Shown here: positions 8,957 to 19,856 of the stretch, in pieces
Layout: each line of letters starts with the position of its first letter
How positions within the stretch are numbered: the stretch's first letter is position 1
From: an uncultured Oscillospiraceae bacterium
GTDB lineage: Bacteria > Bacillota > Clostridia > Oscillospirales > Ruminococcaceae
Length of the DNA: 64,000 bases
Direction of reading: 5' to 3'
Assembly (NCBI GenBank): GCA_904396495.1
Contig: CAJFOJ010000036.1
Location: 1 to 64,000, forward strand
Notes under the pieces: generated by a model
Database searches by the model: none
What the model was told of the DNA's origin: nothing
Seen by the model: the letters and a program-made list of their open reading frames with translations, nothing else
Program-made: the position numbers and the translations under genes

Positions 8957-11663
8957 AATTTTTTTTAGAACGTCTAAATATCTTTTGAATAATTGCTGAC
9001 AAAATTGGCGCAAAGGCAAGATATCCGGCGACGATAAGCAATTGTTGCCCATTTAAAGCCACCGTCTTAAAAATCATCTGAGCTGGCGGCCAGAAAATCG
9101 CGGTAAAAATAATGGATGCCGAAAATAGCGCCGCCAACACTAGTTTCCAGTTATTCCAAAATGGAATGGTAAAGATGGTTTTCTCCTCGCTTTTACACTC
9201 GAATACATGAATAAGCTGGGTGAGAACCAACGTCAAAAATGCCGCGCTCCTCGCCAAGTCCAGATTCCCATAATTGGTCAGGAATTGAACGAACACCCCT
9301 AACGTGGTCAAGCCGATGAGGCACCCCCTAAAAATAATTGTCGTCAATAACCCATTTGAAAAAACACTTTCGGTAGAGCGACGGGGTGGTTTTTTCATGC
9401 TGTCTTTGTCGGTGGGTTCTAATCCCAGCGCAATGGCCGGCAACCCATCCGTCACTAAATTGACCAGTAAAATATGGATGGGCAGCAGCACCACCGGTAA
9501 CCCCATGAGGATGCCCAAAAACATCGTAAGCACTTCCCCGATGTTACAGGACAAAAGGTATCGGATAAATTTGCGGATATTTCCGTAGATGGTTCTACCT
9601 TCCTCCACCGCAGTCACTAAAGTGGCAAAATTGTCGTCTAACAGAATGACATCGGACGCCTCTTTTGTCACATCAGTACCGGAAATTCCCATACTGACTC
9701 CGATGTCCGCCTCTTTCACCGCCGGCGCGTCGTTGACGCCGTCTCCCGTCATGGCAGTGATATGCCCCTTTTTCCGGAACGCTCGGACAATTTTTAGCTT
9801 GTGATGAGGGCTTACCCTGGCAAACACCGTCACGTCGTCAATCTGCTGCTCCAATTCCTCGTCGGAGATGACATCCAGTTCCTTTCCGGTCAGCACTTTG
9901 TCCCCGTCGTGGAAAATCCCGATTTGTTTGGCGATGGCACAGGCGGTGAGCTTGTGGTCGCCGGTTATCATCACCGTTTTAATGCCCGCTTTCCGACAGG
10001 TGAGCACTGCTTCTTTGGCTTCTTTACGTGGAGGGTCCATCATGCCGGTGAGGCCCAAAAAGACAAGCCCCGTTTCAGCGCGAGAGGTGGATTCTCCGCC
10101 TACCAACGGCTTGTAGGCCATCGCCAATACTCGTAGCCCCTTTCCCGCCATTTGGGTACTGGCCTTTTCAATTTTATCTTTCAGCTCCCCCGTAAGTGGT
10201 AAAACCCTATCTCCTAACAGGACGCCGCTGCATTTATCCATCACAACATCGCAGCCGCCTTTTGTTAACGCAAACCGCTGCCCCATCCGATTTTCGACGA
10301 CAACTGTCATCATCTTTCTTTTGCTGTCAAAGGGAATTTCATCTACTCGGCGGTACTCATTTGCCAAAGACTGCTGTGTCACCCCTGCCTTGCTCGTCAT
10401 AATCAGCAGTGCCGCCTCAGTGGGATCGCCCACAATGGCATAACTGCCGCTGTCCTCTTTTAAGAATCCTTTTCCCGGTTCGGAGCGGATGGCCGCGTTG
10501 TTGCAGAGGGCACAAACCTCCAATAGCCGCTTTCCTGCCCCATGTCCCTGGGGGTTTACAAGTTTTCCATCCATTACAAACTTTCCGGATTTTCGGTAAC
10601 CGCTACCGGTAACCTCGATTTCCTCACCGGAAACGAAAATCCGTTGTACCGTCATTTTGTTTTCGGTGAGAGTTCCGGTTTTATCGGAACAAATTACGTC
10701 GGCACAGCCTAGCGTCTCCACCGCATGAAGCTTTCGAATTAGAGATTTTCGCTTGACCATCCTCCCCACTGCCAAGGCGAGGGAAATAGTGACAATGGCG
10801 GGGAGGCCCTCCGGCACCGCCGCCACAGCCAGGCTCACGCCGGTCAGTAGCATACTCATCACCGGTTCGCCTCGCAAAAATCCTGCGAAAGCCACAATGG
10901 CACAGATTATGAGGCAGCCGATGGCGACGATTTTTCCCAGCTCATCCAGCCGCTTTTGCAATGGAGTGGGCTCTTCTTTGATTTCGCTAATCATCCCGGC
11001 GATTTTTCCCATTTGGGTGTTCATGCCAGTGGCAATGATGCGGGCTTCCCCCCGTCCGGCCGCCACCGTTGTTCCCATGTACAGGAGGTTCATCTGATGA
11101 AGCACATTTTCCACCCCGTCGGTTTTCCCCACTTCTTTGTCCACTGCTGTGGATTCCCCGGTTAGCACCGATTCATCTGCGGACAGAGTCACCGCTTTCA
11201 GCAATACGGCGTCGGCAGGCACCCTGTCCCCCGCCTCTACCGAAATGACATCTCCCACCACAAGCTCCTCACTAGGAACCTGTGCCAGCACGCCGTCCCG
11301 GTAAACTTTTGCCAAAGGAGCTGCCATTTTTCGAAGGGCCTCCAGCGTCTTTTCCGTCTTAAATTCCTGGACAAAGCCCATGATGCCATTTAAGAGCACG
11401 ATGACACCAATGGTCATCGCCTCGGTGTACTCTCCCATAAAAACCGTCACCGCCGTGCTAATCAGCAGCACCATGGTGAGAAAATCCTTAAATTGACAGA
11501 CAAATATTTTAAATGGGTGTACCTTTTCTCCCTGCTTTAAAGCATTTTTTCCGTTTTCCTTTAACCGTTTTGCAGCCTCTTTGCCAGATAAGCCCAATAC
11601 GGGTTTTGCGGGAGGTACCTCCCGGGGCTCCTCTTCTCTATCCAAATAATCCAGTAGTTTCAC
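8955..11663 (-). CDS. Cation-translocating P-type ATPase (calcium-transporting, PMCA/SERCA type)
   Basis: DKTGTLTENKMTVQ; VPEGLPAIVTISLALAVGRMVKRKSLIRKLHAVETLG; MTGDGVNDAPAVKEADIGVSMG. A GTG start at 11663 has a GGAGG RBS; the ORF track extends to 11726. Confidence 0.93.
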   Translation of the reverse strand: MKLLDYLDREEEPREVPPAKPVLGLSGKEAAKRLKENGKNALKQGEKVHPFKIFVCQFKDFLTMVLLISTAVTVFMGEYTEAMTIGVIVLLNGIMGFVQEFKTEKTLEALRKMAAPLAKVYRDGVLAQVPSEELVVGDVISVEAGDRVPADAVLLKAVTLSADESVLTGESTAVDKEVGKTDGVENVLHQMNLLYMGTTVAAGRGEARIIATGMNTQMGKIAGMISEIKEEPTPLQKRLDELGKIVAIGCLIICAIVAFAGFLRGEPVMSMLLTGVSLAVAAVPEGLPAIVTISLALAVGRMVKRKSLIRKLHAVETLGCADVICSDKTGTLTENKMTVQRIFVSGEEIEVTGSGYRKSGKFVMDGKLVNPQGHGAGKRLLEVCALCNNAAIRSEPGKGFLKEDSGSYAIVGDPTEAALLIMTSKAGVTQQSLANEYRRVDEIPFDSKRKMMTVVVENRMGQRFALTKGGCDVVMDKCSGVLLGDRVLPLTGELKDKIEKASTQMAGKGLRVLAMAYKPLVGGESTSRAETGLVFLGLTGMMDPPRKEAKEAVLTCRKAGIKTVMITGDHKLTACAIAKQIGIFHDGDKVLTGKELDVISDEELEQQIDDVTVFARVSPHHKLKIVRAFRKKGHITAMTGDGVNDAPAVKEADIGVSMGISGTDVTKEASDVILLDDNFATLVTAVEEGRTIYGNIRKFIRYLLSCNIGEVLTMFLGILMGLPVVLLPIHILLVNLVTDGLPAIALGLEPTDKDSMKKPPRRSTESVFSNGLLTTIIFRGCLIGLTTLGVFVQFLTNYGNLDLARSAAFLTLVLTQLIHVFECKSEEKTIFTIPFWNNWKLVLAALFSASIIFTAIFWPPAQMIFKTVALNGQQLLIVAGYLAFAPILSAIIQKIFRRSKKN

Positions 11664-11869
11664 GTTAAGCCTCCGTAAATATGATACCATTGTAAGATTA
11701 GTACATGTTATGAAGCCTCCCCTCAAAATAGTCCATCTTCCCCTTGTATCCGCCTTACAAATGCGTTATAATAATGTTTATTGATGGAACTGCGCCGTGT
11801 TCTGGCTTTCATCCCTTACAACAGAGGCGCTGCAACAAATTATCGGTGCAAATGAATTGGGGAAAACAG

Positions 11870-12607
11870 ATGAACCAAACTGTACTCATCACCGGAGCAT
11901 CCGGCGGCATCGGCCAGGCGACCGCTCTCGTTTTTTGGCAGAAGGGATACAAAGTAGTCCTTCATTACCACACCCACGGTGAAACGCTCCAGACACTTTG
12001 CCGTGACATGAACAGCACCCGGCCATCCAGTGCCATTGCATTATCCGCCGACATCACAAGTCGCAGCCAGGTAAATGCCCTTTTTGACAGGGCGGAGAAG
12101 GAGTTTGGCAGCGTTAACGTCCTTGTCAATAACGCCGGTATTGCCCAGCAAAAGCTTTTTACCGAATTAAGCGACAGCGACTGGGATCGGATGTTTAACA
12201 CAAACGTCAAAGGAATGTTTTACTGTTGTCAACGGGCTGTACCGCAGATGATACGCCAAAAGCGGGGAAAAATTGTCAACATTTCTTCTATGTGGGGGCA
12301 GGTAGGCGCTTCTTGTGAGGTGCATTACTCCGCCGCTAAGGGTGCTGTCATCGCCTTTACCAAGGCCCTGGCAAAAGAACTGGGGCCATCCGGTATCCAA
12401 GTGAACTGCGTTGCACCCGGTGTTATCGACACCCCTATGAACGGGCATCTTTCCCCTGACGTCATGAAAGCTCTCAGGGATGAAACCCCATTGGGCACTA
12501 TCGGCACTCCTCAGGATGTAGCAGAATGTATCCTGTTTTTGAGCTCTCCCCTGTCCGACTTTATCACAGGACAGGTTCTCGCCCCCAATGGCGGAATCGT
12601 CATCTGA
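11870..12607 (+). CDS. Short-chain dehydrogenase/reductase (FabG-like SDR)
   Basis: TGASGGIGQ, NNAG and YSAAKG motifs. In-frame ATG at 11870 preceded by a GGGG-rich RBS. Confidence 0.9.
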   Translation: MNQTVLITGASGGIGQATALVFWQKGYKVVLHYHTHGETLQTLCRDMNSTRPSSAIALSADITSRSQVNALFDRAEKEFGSVNVLVNNAGIAQQKLFTELSDSDWDRMFNTNVKGMFYCCQRAVPQMIRQKRGKIVNISSMWGQVGASCEVHYSAAKGAVIAFTKALAKELGPSGIQVNCVAPGVIDTPMNGHLSPDVMKALRDETPLGTIGTPQDVAECILFLSSPLSDFITGQVLAPNGGIVI

Positions 12608-12632
12608 CATTTTAAATAAGTGAGGTAATTTC

Positions 12633-13454
12633 GTGAAAAAGAACAGCCAACTTAAAACTGCGGCGATTTCCGCCATTATTATCCTTTTGTTGACTTTGCT
12701 CATTGTCTTTGGTTTCCGTTCGCTTTTTACCCCTGTTGGCGGCAACCATTCCGCTTCTGACCCCGCCTCTATTCAGTCCTCCGTGCCTTCGCCGGAACCA
12801 TCCAGCGAACCGGAGCCGCCTGAGCCGGAAGATACTGCTGCCTGGGGGGAACCCCTCCCGGAAAATGAGATGCCCGCTGGAGAGGATTGGTTTGACGACG
12901 CCATCTTTATCGGTGACTCCCTCACTGAAGGGCTAAGTGCCTACGGCTTGTTGGACAGTAGCAATGTGGTAGCCAGCACCGGTATTAACCCTCAGACCAT
13001 CCTGACCACAGACTGCATTGAACAATCGGACGGCTCTACCGTGACAGTGCTTCACGCCATCGCTTCGAGGAATCCCGCTAAAATCTATGTCATGCTCGGC
13101 TCTAATGGCGTCGCTTTCATTGACAAGGATACGCTGGTAGAGGTTTACGGAGAATTTGTGGACAACCTAAAATCCGCTCATCCTGACAGCGACATCTACC
13201 TACAATCTATTCTGCCGGTCACCCACGCCAAGGAAACTGAAGACAGCCGTTACGCCAACAGCAAAATCGACGAATACAACCAAGCCATTATGGAAATGGC
13301 CGGTGAAAAGCAGGTTTACTATGTCAATGTTGCCGAAGCTTTAAAGGACGAAAACGGCTGCCTCCCCGACGACGTGGGAAGCGACGGGATGCATTTTGGC
13401 CCCTCTACTTATAACCTATGGCTGGAATATCTCAGAGCGCACTATGCCGAATAA
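12633..13454 (+). CDS. Membrane-anchored SGNH/GDSL hydrolase family protein
   Basis: N-terminal TM, Pro/Ser/Glu-rich linker, IFIGDSLTEGLSAYG block and a C-terminal GSDGMHFG catalytic His region. Confidence 0.8.
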   Translation: MKKNSQLKTAAISAIIILLLTLLIVFGFRSLFTPVGGNHSASDPASIQSSVPSPEPSSEPEPPEPEDTAAWGEPLPENEMPAGEDWFDDAIFIGDSLTEGLSAYGLLDSSNVVASTGINPQTILTTDCIEQSDGSTVTVLHAIASRNPAKIYVMLGSNGVAFIDKDTLVEVYGEFVDNLKSAHPDSDIYLQSILPVTHAKETEDSRYANSKIDEYNQAIMEMAGEKQVYYVNVAEALKDENGCLPDDVGSDGMHFGPSTYNLWLEYLRAHYAE

Positions 13455-13460
13455 AGATAG

Positions 13461-13497
13461 AAAATCCCCTTTGGGTTAAAACCCAAAGGGGATTTTT
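13461..13497. terminator. Intrinsic terminator between convergent SGNH hydrolase and clpB
   Basis: aaaatcccctttgggttaaaacccaaaggggattttt. Confidence 0.88.
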
Positions 13498-13499
13498 GT

Positions 13500-16115
13500 T
13501 TATCCATCTTTTCGTTCTTCCTTGATGGCCAATTCGCTGCCATTGTAATCGACGACAATGGTGGAATTCGGGTGAACCAAATCGGCAATAATCATCCGTC
13601 CGATGAGGGTTTCCACTTTGCGCTGCAAGAACCGTTTTAGAGGACGGGCTCCGTAGATGGGATCGTAACCCTGTTCTACAATATAATCCTTCGCCGTGTC
13701 GGTGAGTTTCACATCCAGCTGACGGTCTTTTAGACGTTTGCGCAAATCCGTAAGCTGCAACTCGACAATCTGGAAAATATCCTTCTTGGTCAGCGGTTTG
13801 TAAAAGACGATTTCGTCCAGCCGGTTTAAGAATTCTGGACGGAAGGAGCGCTTTAGCACCTCTTCCACCTGTTTTCTCGCCTCTTCGGTGATGTTTCCCT
13901 CACTGTCAATGCCGTCCAACAGATAGGTAGAGCCCAAATTGCTGGTCAGGATAATGATGGTATTTTTGAAATCAACGGTGCGGCCTTGGGAATCGGTGAT
14001 CCGACCGTCGTCCAGCACCTGTAACAGGATGTTGAACACATCGGGATGTGCTTTCTCTATTTCATCGAACAAAATGACCGAATAGGGCTTCCGGCGGACT
14101 GCCTCTGTGAGCTGGCCGCCTTCCTCGTACCCCACATATCCGGGAGGCGCACCGATGAGCCGAGACACCGAGAATTTCTCCATGTATTCGCTCATATCGA
14201 TGCGGACGATGTTGTGCTCGTCATCAAAAAGCGTCTCGGCAAGAGCCTTGGCCAGCTCCGTCTTGCCAACGCCGGTGGGCCCTAGGAAGAGGAAGGAACC
14301 GATGGGCCGGTCGGGATTCTGGATGCCAGCCCGAGAACGGATAATGGCCTCGGTGACCTTTTCGACCGCCTCGTCCTGTCCGATGACGCGCTCGTGGAGA
14401 ATATCCTCTAAATGGAGCAGTTTTTCCCGCTCTCCTTCCATCAGCCGTGCCACTGGAATACCGGTCCACCGCTCCACAATTCGGGCGATTTCCTCATCAG
14501 TCACTTTATCCCGCAGCAAACTGGAGTGTTTCTTTGACTCCTCCGCCAACGCCTCTTCATCGGCCAGTTGTTTCTGCAACGCGGGTAATTTGCCGTATTT
14601 GAGCTCTGCCGCCTTGTTTAAGTCATATTCCCGCTGGGCTTTTTCGATTTGGGCGTTAACCTGCTCAATTTCTTCCCGCAGCTTTTGTACCTTGCCAATG
14701 GCATCTTTTTCACTTTCCCATTTTGCCTTCATGGATTTAAATTTATCCCGAAGTTCGGCGAGTTCTTTTTGAATTTCAGCTAGATGCTCTTTGGACAAAG
14801 CGTCGCTTTCTTTTTTAAGCGCCGCCTCCTCAATTTCCAGTTGGATAATTTTTCTAGAAATCTCATCGAGCTCAGTGGGCATGGAATCGATCTCGGTACG
14901 GATCATGGCGCAAGCCTCATCGATAAGGTCGATGGCCTTATCGGGTAAAAAACGGTCGGTGATATACCGGTGGGACAGCGTGGCCGCAGCGATCAACGCC
15001 TGATCCTGAATTTTCACCCCGTGGAACACCTCATACCGCTCTTTGAGGCCCCTCAAAATGGCAATGGTATCTTCCACCGTGGGTTCATCCACCATCACCG
15101 GTTGGAAACGGCGCTCCAAAGCCGCGTCTTTTTCAATGTACTGCCGATATTCATCCAGGGTCGTTGCGCCGATACAGTGGAGTTCGCCTCTGGCCAGCAG
15201 CGGTTTTAAGAGGTTGCCCGCATCCATGGACCCCTCGGTTTTGCCCGCGCCGACGATGGTGTGCAGCTCGTCTATAAAGAGGATAATTTTCCCCTCGCTC
15301 TGTTTCACTTCGTTGAGGACCGCTTTGAGCCGCTCCTCAAATTCGCCTCTAAACTTCGCGCCAGCGATTAAAGCACCCATATCGAGGGAAAATATAATCC
15401 TGTCCTTTAGGCTGTCGGGAACATCTCCGCGGACAATCCGTTGGGCAAGCCCCTCGGCAATGGCAGTTTTCCCGACGCCGGGCTCGCCGATGAGCACAGG
15501 ATTGTTTTTGGTCTTTCTTGACAGAATCCTGATAACGTTTCGAATCTCATTGTCCCGTCCAATGACCGGGTCTAGTTTTTGGTTGCGGGCTTCCGCCACT
15601 AAGTCCTGCCCATATTTTTTCAGCACGTCATAGGTTCCTTCCGGCGAATCAGAAGTTACCCGCGTGTTTCCCCGCACCGACTGCAAAGCCTGTAAAAATC
15701 GGTTTTTATTCAGGTCAAAGGCACTGAATACCGACTTTAACGCACTTCCTGGATTCTCCAAAATCGCCAGAAAAATGTGTTCTACCGAAACGTATTCATC
15801 CTGCATCTGATCGGCAAGCTTTTCGGATTGAGTCAGCACTTTGTCCGCCTGTGCTGATACATACACTTTATCAGCCTCTCTACCGGGTCCGGTAACTTTG
15901 GGCATTTTTTCGATCTCAGTCCGAACCCCCTGCATCAACGCATTGTTTTCGATGTTCATTTTGGCAATGAGTTGTGGAATCAAGCCATCCTGTTGAGCTA
16001 ATAAAGCGTAACAAAGATGGGGGACATCTACCTGCATATTTTGGTACTCAATAGCCAAACTTTGCGCTTCTGAAATTGCCTCTAACGACTTTTGGGTCAA
16101 TTTTTGTGCATTCAT
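13500..16115 (-). CDS. clpB: ATP-dependent chaperone ClpB
   Basis: Two AAA+ modules ([35 protein letters not shown]), coiled-coil middle domain and Clp N domain. ATG at 16115. Confidence 0.95.
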   Translation of the reverse strand: MNAQKLTQKSLEAISEAQSLAIEYQNMQVDVPHLCYALLAQQDGLIPQLIAKMNIENNALMQGVRTEIEKMPKVTGPGREADKVYVSAQADKVLTQSEKLADQMQDEYVSVEHIFLAILENPGSALKSVFSAFDLNKNRFLQALQSVRGNTRVTSDSPEGTYDVLKKYGQDLVAEARNQKLDPVIGRDNEIRNVIRILSRKTKNNPVLIGEPGVGKTAIAEGLAQRIVRGDVPDSLKDRIIFSLDMGALIAGAKFRGEFEERLKAVLNEVKQSEGKIILFIDELHTIVGAGKTEGSMDAGNLLKPLLARGELHCIGATTLDEYRQYIEKDAALERRFQPVMVDEPTVEDTIAILRGLKERYEVFHGVKIQDQALIAAATLSHRYITDRFLPDKAIDLIDEACAMIRTEIDSMPTELDEISRKIIQLEIEEAALKKESDALSKEHLAEIQKELAELRDKFKSMKAKWESEKDAIGKVQKLREEIEQVNAQIEKAQREYDLNKAAELKYGKLPALQKQLADEEALAEESKKHSSLLRDKVTDEEIARIVERWTGIPVARLMEGEREKLLHLEDILHERVIGQDEAVEKVTEAIIRSRAGIQNPDRPIGSFLFLGPTGVGKTELAKALAETLFDDEHNIVRIDMSEYMEKFSVSRLIGAPPGYVGYEEGGQLTEAVRRKPYSVILFDEIEKAHPDVFNILLQVLDDGRITDSQGRTVDFKNTIIILTSNLGSTYLLDGIDSEGNITEEARKQVEEVLKRSFRPEFLNRLDEIVFYKPLTKKDIFQIVELQLTDLRKRLKDRQLDVKLTDTAKDYIVEQGYDPIYGARPLKRFLQRKVETLIGRMIIADLVHPNSTIVVDYNGSELAIKEERKDG

Positions 16116-16176
16116 ATCCTTCAAACCTACCTTTCTAAGGCCATTGCTGACCTGTTATTTTCAAATTATTCATAAA

Positions 16177-16203
16177 TTAGCACTCTTTATCTCTTAGTGC
16201 TAA
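16177..16203. promoter_or_regulatory. CIRCE element (HrcA operator) upstream of clpB
   Basis: TTAGCACTC-N9-TAGTGCTAA; one mismatch to the CIRCE consensus TTAGCACTC-N9-GAGTGCTAA. Confidence 0.88.
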
Positions 16204-16206
16204 TTT

Positions 16207-16235
16207 AGTATAACTCATTTTTCCAAAGTTGTCAA
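16207..16235 (-). promoter_or_regulatory. Sigma-A promoter of clpB
   Basis: On the minus strand TTGACA-N17-TATACT, immediately upstream of the CIRCE. Confidence 0.8.
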
Positions 16236-16351
16236 CCCCCATTGTGAATCTCCTGTAAACTATTCTTTGTTGCTAATGTATACCGTTTCATAATGAAACG
16301 TTGTTTTCGTTCAGTTTATAGGATAATATAGAAATCTAGGAGGTGGCCTTT

Positions 16352-16873
16352 ATGATTTTGTCCGGAAAAGAAATTTTAGCCCATATTGGCAATGAAATCG
16401 TAATCGACCCTTTTGATCCCCAAAAGACTCGATCCCAACAGCTATAATCTTTCTCCTCACAATGAGCTTCTCGTCTACCAAGGTGATGTCCCAGACATGA
16501 AAAAGCCCAACTCCACGCAAAAATCCAAATTCCTTCAGAAGAATTGTTACTGGAGCCGGGAAAACTTTATCTTGGGCGAACCCGAGAATATACAAAAACC
16601 GATTATTACGTTCCCATGCTGGAAGGCCGCTCTTCCATCGGAAGGTTAGGGCTATTCATCCACGTGACGGCTGGTTTTGGCGACATTGGGTTCTCCGGCT
16701 ATTGGACATTGGAGATTTTCTGCGTCCAACCTATCCGGATCTACCCTGATGTAGAAATCTGCCAAATCTATTATCACACCATAGAGGGCGATTATGACCG
16801 TTATATCAGTGGCAAATACCAAAACAATACCGGTATTCAACCCAGTTCTCTTTACAGAGATTTTGAGAAATAG
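16352..16873 (+). pseudogene. dcd: dCTP deaminase (dcd), disrupted by two compensating single-base frameshifts or sequence errors
   Basis: Frame 1 MILSGKEILAHIGNEIVIDPFDPQ (then stop); frame 2 RLDPNSYNLSPHNELLVYQGDVPDMKKPNSTQ; back to frame 1 KIQIPSEELLLEPGKLYLGRTREYTKTDYYVPMLEGRSSIGRLGLFIHVTAGFGDIGFSGYWTLEIFCVQPIRIYPDVEICQIYYHTIEGDYDRYISGKYQNNTGIQPS. The joined product is a full-length Dcd. Confidence 0.85.
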
Positions 16874-16909
16874 AGGTATGCGCGAAAAGGGAAGCATACA
16901 GTATTAATA

Positions 16910-16939
16910 AAAGCACCGGCTAGTTTAGCCGGTGCTTTT
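16910..16939. terminator. Intrinsic terminator between dcd and the beta-propeller gene
   Basis: aaagcaccggctagtttagccggtgcttt. Confidence 0.85.
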
Positions 16940-16945
16940 ATATTT

Positions 16946-19108
16946 TTAAAAGTTAATTTGCCAAAGCATTTGCCCGCTGTCAATGTTAAACGCAACCAAC
17001 GAAGACGCACTAGTTACATAGAGCACATTGTCCTTCACAAAGCCCCTCTGATTATAGACTTTGCTGGGATACTGGTACTCCACCTTTTTTACGACGCCCT
17101 CTGCGCTTAACTGGTACAGCGCATAATAACATCCGCTCTCTCCGCTGGCGGCGTCATACTTAAAGTAACTAAATCCAATGAGGCCTCGCTCCGGAATCGT
17201 CAACAAAGCCTGGGGATTGTCGATGGACTCACTGTATATATCTCCTTCCACAGCGAGCGCACTGGAAATCTCAATAATACGGCTGGGTGAAAGCATATCG
17301 TAAAGCGACAGCTTCAATCCCGGATTTTCACTTTCCTGAATCTCCAAGCTAGCCATTTGTCCATCGCCAAATGGAATCATCGGCATAGTGTGATTCGGCA
17401 AGGCAAGCTTTTTAGATTCTGCTGGCTGAGCCGCGTCAGATACATCGATAACGGTAACCTGATCTGGCTCATTCGCAGTAACAAAATAAATCTTTTCCTT
17501 GTCAAAATAAGCCGCACTAATTCTTTCGCCGTCGGCGATATCGTCCAATGTCGCAACTTTTTGTAAGTGCTGATCCAAAGTATACAAAATATTGTCGTTG
17601 CCCCGAGTGGTAATAACGCGTAAAACGCCCTGATATTCATCTATCGATTCGGAATCAAACAGCCTTCCGAGAAGTTCTATTTCACCCACAAAGTCAAAGT
17701 TGCCCTTGCCAAACTCAGACTTAACAATGGAGGTGTAAGTACTTCCATTCTGATAGACATAGTCAGCAAGATAAATGCTATTCTCGTTGATATATAATTC
17801 GCTGCTATCGCCTATGATCGCCATCGTATCATAAAAAGATTCCGGCTCTTTTAACAAAATGGAAGATGCAACAATGTAGCACGGGCTCTGAGCATATTGG
17901 CTCACATAAATGTCGTCGGCACCAACCGTCTCGTAGTCCCCACCGGTCATCTGGAAAGGCACATAACTCTGCACCGTTTCCTCCGCTGGATCAGAAACCG
18001 TCTTCCGCGTCACAAGGTACAAAAAGCCTCCCGATATTCTGGAAGAAAGCAAACAGCCGTCCTGATACGAGTTAGAAATTAACTCGGGGAATTGCGGATT
18101 GGAAATATCGTAGGTTGCAACAGCAGTAACAATATCGGAAGTATTCTGTTTCTCTTCACTTCCCGCTGGCTTGTAATACGCCGATCCCACAATCGTCAGC
18201 CGTCCCTGGCTTACATAGCAGTTGAGCAATTGTATATTGCTAAACTCATAATCAGCGTCATTCTGCATGCCAAAATCGACAAACAGCTCAGCTATCACCC
18301 TAGATTTACTGCCGTCTACCGCGCTGATTACCACCGACTGTCTTCCGGTAGACAAATCTTCAGAAATTGAATAAATATACTCGCCGTCAAACTGAGCAAT
18401 GTCGGTCTGGCTGCCAACATTGGTCTGTCTTGCCGACATCAAAGAAGGATTATTCCCGAAAATAGTGGAAAAATTGGACGAATAGGCAACCCCCTTGACC
18501 TGGGCTGGGTTCATTTTATTTAACTCACTTATTTTCTCAAAAATATCACTGTATTCAGAAGTTCCGCCTTGGCTTCCTCCCACCAAAGCCTCCCCATAAT
18601 CCGTACCATCAGATGAGCTTTCCGAATTGGAGGATGGCAGGTTTTCTTCTTCCTCATTTGTTTCGGATGGGGGAGATTGTGTACCCGCACTCAAATTGCC
18701 TTCCACCTCGTTTTGGAAGGAAGTGTCCTGTTGGTTAGAGGGTTCATTGATATTACTGCCATCATCTGCGGGTTGCTGGGAAGGTTCCCCCGGCTCTAAT
18801 GTCTGAGGCCCTTCAAAAGTACCCGACACGCTGGGGGGATTAGAGGAAATCCCAGGGTCGCCCACCATCCAAAGGTTTTGCTGCCCCACAACAACCAAGG
18901 CAAAACAGGCCACAGCCGCTGCCATAATGGGAGAAAGGACCTTCCAGGCCGGTGTTTTCTGTTTGGAGGGAAGGCGCTGCTTCATCATATCCGGTTCCAA
19001 TGCCAACGGCACTGGGATGTCTTCCGCTTCTCTTCGCAGCATTTCCATAAATTCCAACTGCTCGCCCGTCAGGTTAAAATCTCTCTTTACTTTAGGATCA
19101 ATTGGCAC
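16946..19108 (-). CDS. Membrane-anchored extracellular beta-propeller domain protein, putative anti-sigma partner of the adjacent ECF sigma factor
   Basis: Short cytosolic N-terminus, one TM (VLSPIMAAAVACFALVVVG), Ser/Pro/Glu linker, then a large repeat region (beta-propeller PF09826-like). GTG start overlaps the sigma factor stop. Confidence 0.75.
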   Translation of the reverse strand: MPIDPKVKRDFNLTGEQLEFMEMLRREAEDIPVPLALEPDMMKQRLPSKQKTPAWKVLSPIMAAAVACFALVVVGQQNLWMVGDPGISSNPPSVSGTFEGPQTLEPGEPSQQPADDGSNINEPSNQQDTSFQNEVEGNLSAGTQSPPSETNEEEENLPSSNSESSSDGTDYGEALVGGSQGGTSEYSDIFEKISELNKMNPAQVKGVAYSSNFSTIFGNNPSLMSARQTNVGSQTDIAQFDGEYIYSISEDLSTGRQSVVISAVDGSKSRVIAELFVDFGMQNDADYEFSNIQLLNCYVSQGRLTIVGSAYYKPAGSEEKQNTSDIVTAVATYDISNPQFPELISNSYQDGCLLSSRISGGFLYLVTRKTVSDPAEETVQSYVPFQMTGGDYETVGADDIYVSQYAQSPCYIVASSILLKEPESFYDTMAIIGDSSELYINENSIYLADYVYQNGSTYTSIVKSEFGKGNFDFVGEIELLGRLFDSESIDEYQGVLRVITTRGNDNILYTLDQHLQKVATLDDIADGERISAAYFDKEKIYFVTANEPDQVTVIDVSDAAQPAESKKLALPNHTMPMIPFGDGQMASLEIQESENPGLKLSLYDMLSPSRIIEISSALAVEGDIYSESIDNPQALLTIPERGLIGFSYFKYDAASGESGCYYALYQLSAEGVVKKVEYQYPSKVYNQRGFVKDNVLYVTSASSLVAFNIDSGQMLWQINF

Positions 19109-19709
19109 GTCCGCCTTCCTCCTTTCCCGTTTTTTCTGTGGTTAACGCCATTCGCATTTTGGCCAGCGCCCTGCTATGCTTAGACCGGACGGTATTCCGG
19201 TTTAGGTGCAACATCTCACCGATTTCAGCGCTGTCATAGCCCCCGAACACCGTCAGGGAAACGATCATACGCTCCTCATCGCTTAAAACCCCAAGCGCTT
19301 GCTTTAGCTCCAACGATTCCTCGGAGCCGTTTACAGACAACTCCACCTCATCCAAGTCGCTTTGCTGGTTTCTCACAACATAAGTTTTGAGCTTTCGTTT
19401 GCACTTTGCTGATAAGATCTTAAACATCCAACTGCGAAAGGCGTCAGGGTTTTTCAGTTTCGAAATGCCAGCATAGGCGTCCATCACCGCGTCACTGACC
19501 GCGTCTTGCGCATCCTGATCGTCTTTCAGCACATAGTAGGCAAACTTATACAAGTCCTTGTAAATATGTTGATAAAGCTGCGCAAAGGCATCCTTGTCGC
19601 CTTTTTTCGCTACAAGAACAAGGTTTTGGAGTTCTGACAATTCCCTCACCTCATTGTCAAGCCGCAGCGAAGTATCCAAAATACTTTGCAATATATCAGT
19701 GTTCTTCAC
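19098..19709 (-). CDS. RNA polymerase sigma factor, sigma-70 family (ECF type)
   Basis: Region 2 (KGDKDAFAQLYQHIYKDLYKFAYYVLKDDQDAQDAVSDAVMDAY) and region 4 (LSDEERMIVSLTVFGGYDSAEIGEMLHLNRNTVRSKHSRALAKMR). Confidence 0.9.
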   Translation of the reverse strand: MKNTDILQSILDTSLRLDNEVRELSELQNLVLVAKKGDKDAFAQLYQHIYKDLYKFAYYVLKDDQDAQDAVSDAVMDAYAGISKLKNPDAFRSWMFKILSAKCKRKLKTYVVRNQQSDLDEVELSVNGSEESLELKQALGVLSDEERMIVSLTVFGGYDSAEIGEMLHLNRNTVRSKHSRALAKMRMALTTEKTGKEEGGRAN

Positions 19710-19856
19710 AGGGCTTTCTGTTGCATCACTAGTTTAATTTCTTTTGAATATATCTAAAATAATAGAAAATGTAAATTTTCTTTTGGAAATATAACAATAA
19801 ATCGCAGGAAAGGCACTCGTTTGGAATTCTTACAAAACGACTATTTTTCACAATCT

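Noticed and set aside
14107-14772. 221-aa plus-strand Ser-rich ORF inside clpB (also 15043-15633)
   Set aside because: Ser/Arg-rich antisense of clpB; artefact of GC-rich third positions.
16413-16873. Considered programmed ribosomal frameshifting as the explanation for split dcd
   Set aside because: Two separate shifts in opposite directions in simple A-runs, no evident stimulatory structure; homopolymer error or decay is simpler.
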